NCBI RefSeq assembly: GCF_016135805.1
Contig: NZ_JADWOX010000010.1
Location: 1 to 64,000 of the forward strand
Length of the DNA: 64,000 bases
DNA from: Caulobacter hibisci
GTDB taxonomy: Bacteria > Pseudomonadota > Alphaproteobacteria > Caulobacterales > Caulobacteraceae
Direction of reading: 5' to 3'
The notes under the pieces were generated by a model. It saw only the letters and a list, made by a program, of their open reading frames with translations, ran no database searches and was not told the origin of the DNA. The translations under genes were made by a program, and so were the position numbers. This document shows positions 63,963 to 64,000 of the stretch, piece by piece; positions within the stretch are counted from its first letter, which is position 1; each line of letters begins with the position of its first letter.

Positions 63963-64000
63963 ACGGTCGTCGGATCATGATCGTCGAGGATGAGGCGCTG
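63959..64000 (+). CDS. Response regulator, 5' end only (cut by the window)
   Basis: ATG 63959 overlaps the kinase stop (ATGA). The first 14 codons read MNGRRIMIVEDEAL, the first strand and acidic pair of a receiver domain. It is most likely the cognate partner of the HWE kinase. The rest lies outside the window. Confidence 0.85.
   Translation, partial: MNGRRIMIVEDEAL

Overview
The window is high-GC DNA from a Caulobacter-like alphaproteobacterium (Caulobacteraceae is the best guess). The reasons are two very large TonB-dependent receptors, a receptor/tryptophan-halogenase pair, HWE-family and LOV signalling kinases, GT41-type glycosyltransferases like those that modify Caulobacter flagellin, and dense short operons with ATGA/GTGA/TGATG stop-start overlaps. 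This assignment comes from gene content, not from a database comparison.

Layout. 0-16.6 kb, housekeeping and methionine-related genes: a LysR regulator, a secreted glutamyl-endopeptidase-like S9 peptidase directly upstream of the methionine ABC transporter (metN, metI, an acidic unknown protein, metQ), radC, an M19 dipeptidase, the methionine sulfoxide repair pair msrP-msrQ, glnE, and a BlaI/BlaR1-like repressor/protease pair with an operator motif that recurs before the next gene. 16.6-22 kb, glyoxylate shunt: an ScfR/RamB-like regulator divergent from isocitrate lyase (aceA), a small conserved-looking protein, and malate synthase (aceB). 22-30 kb, a sugar-acid locus: a polysaccharide deacetylase, a FadR-type GntR regulator, D-mannonate dehydratase (manD), a second GntR regulator and a 1206-aa TonB receptor, tied together by palindromes resembling UxuR/ExuR sites.

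30.6-43.8 kb is the most unusual part. It holds a DegT/DnrJ aminotransferase, a PhyH-type dioxygenase, two GT41-like glycosyltransferases, a tightly coupled KAS III - acyl carrier protein - KAS III - short-chain reductase - PglD-like acyltransferase - Rieske oxygenase run, an SpsF/FlmC-like cytidylyltransferase and a TPR glycosyltransferase. I read it as a candidate pathway that builds a special short acyl group, puts it on an amino sugar, activates the sugar and transfers it to a surface protein or glycan.

44-55.4 kb is a complete auxiliary chemotaxis operon: a soluble receptor with two signalling hairpins, a triple CheW protein, CheB, CheR, CheA, a STAS protein, CheY and a CheC-type phosphatase. 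A hybrid histidine kinase whose first PAS domain is a LOV blue-light sensor follows directly. 55.6-60.6 kb carries a second TonB receptor, a strong terminator and a tryptophan-halogenase-family flavoprotein. 60.6-62.5 kb, next to tRNA-Arg(CCT), looks like the scar of a mobile element: truncated genes, a small gene with a premature stop, an SGNH hydrolase and unexplained perfect hairpins. A GAF-HWE kinase and the first codons of a response regulator end the window.

Palindromic intergenic repeats of at least five families sit at six of the seven convergent gene junctions between intact genes; one related element has become part of the msrQ reading frame. No CRISPR array, transposase, integrase or rRNA gene was seen.
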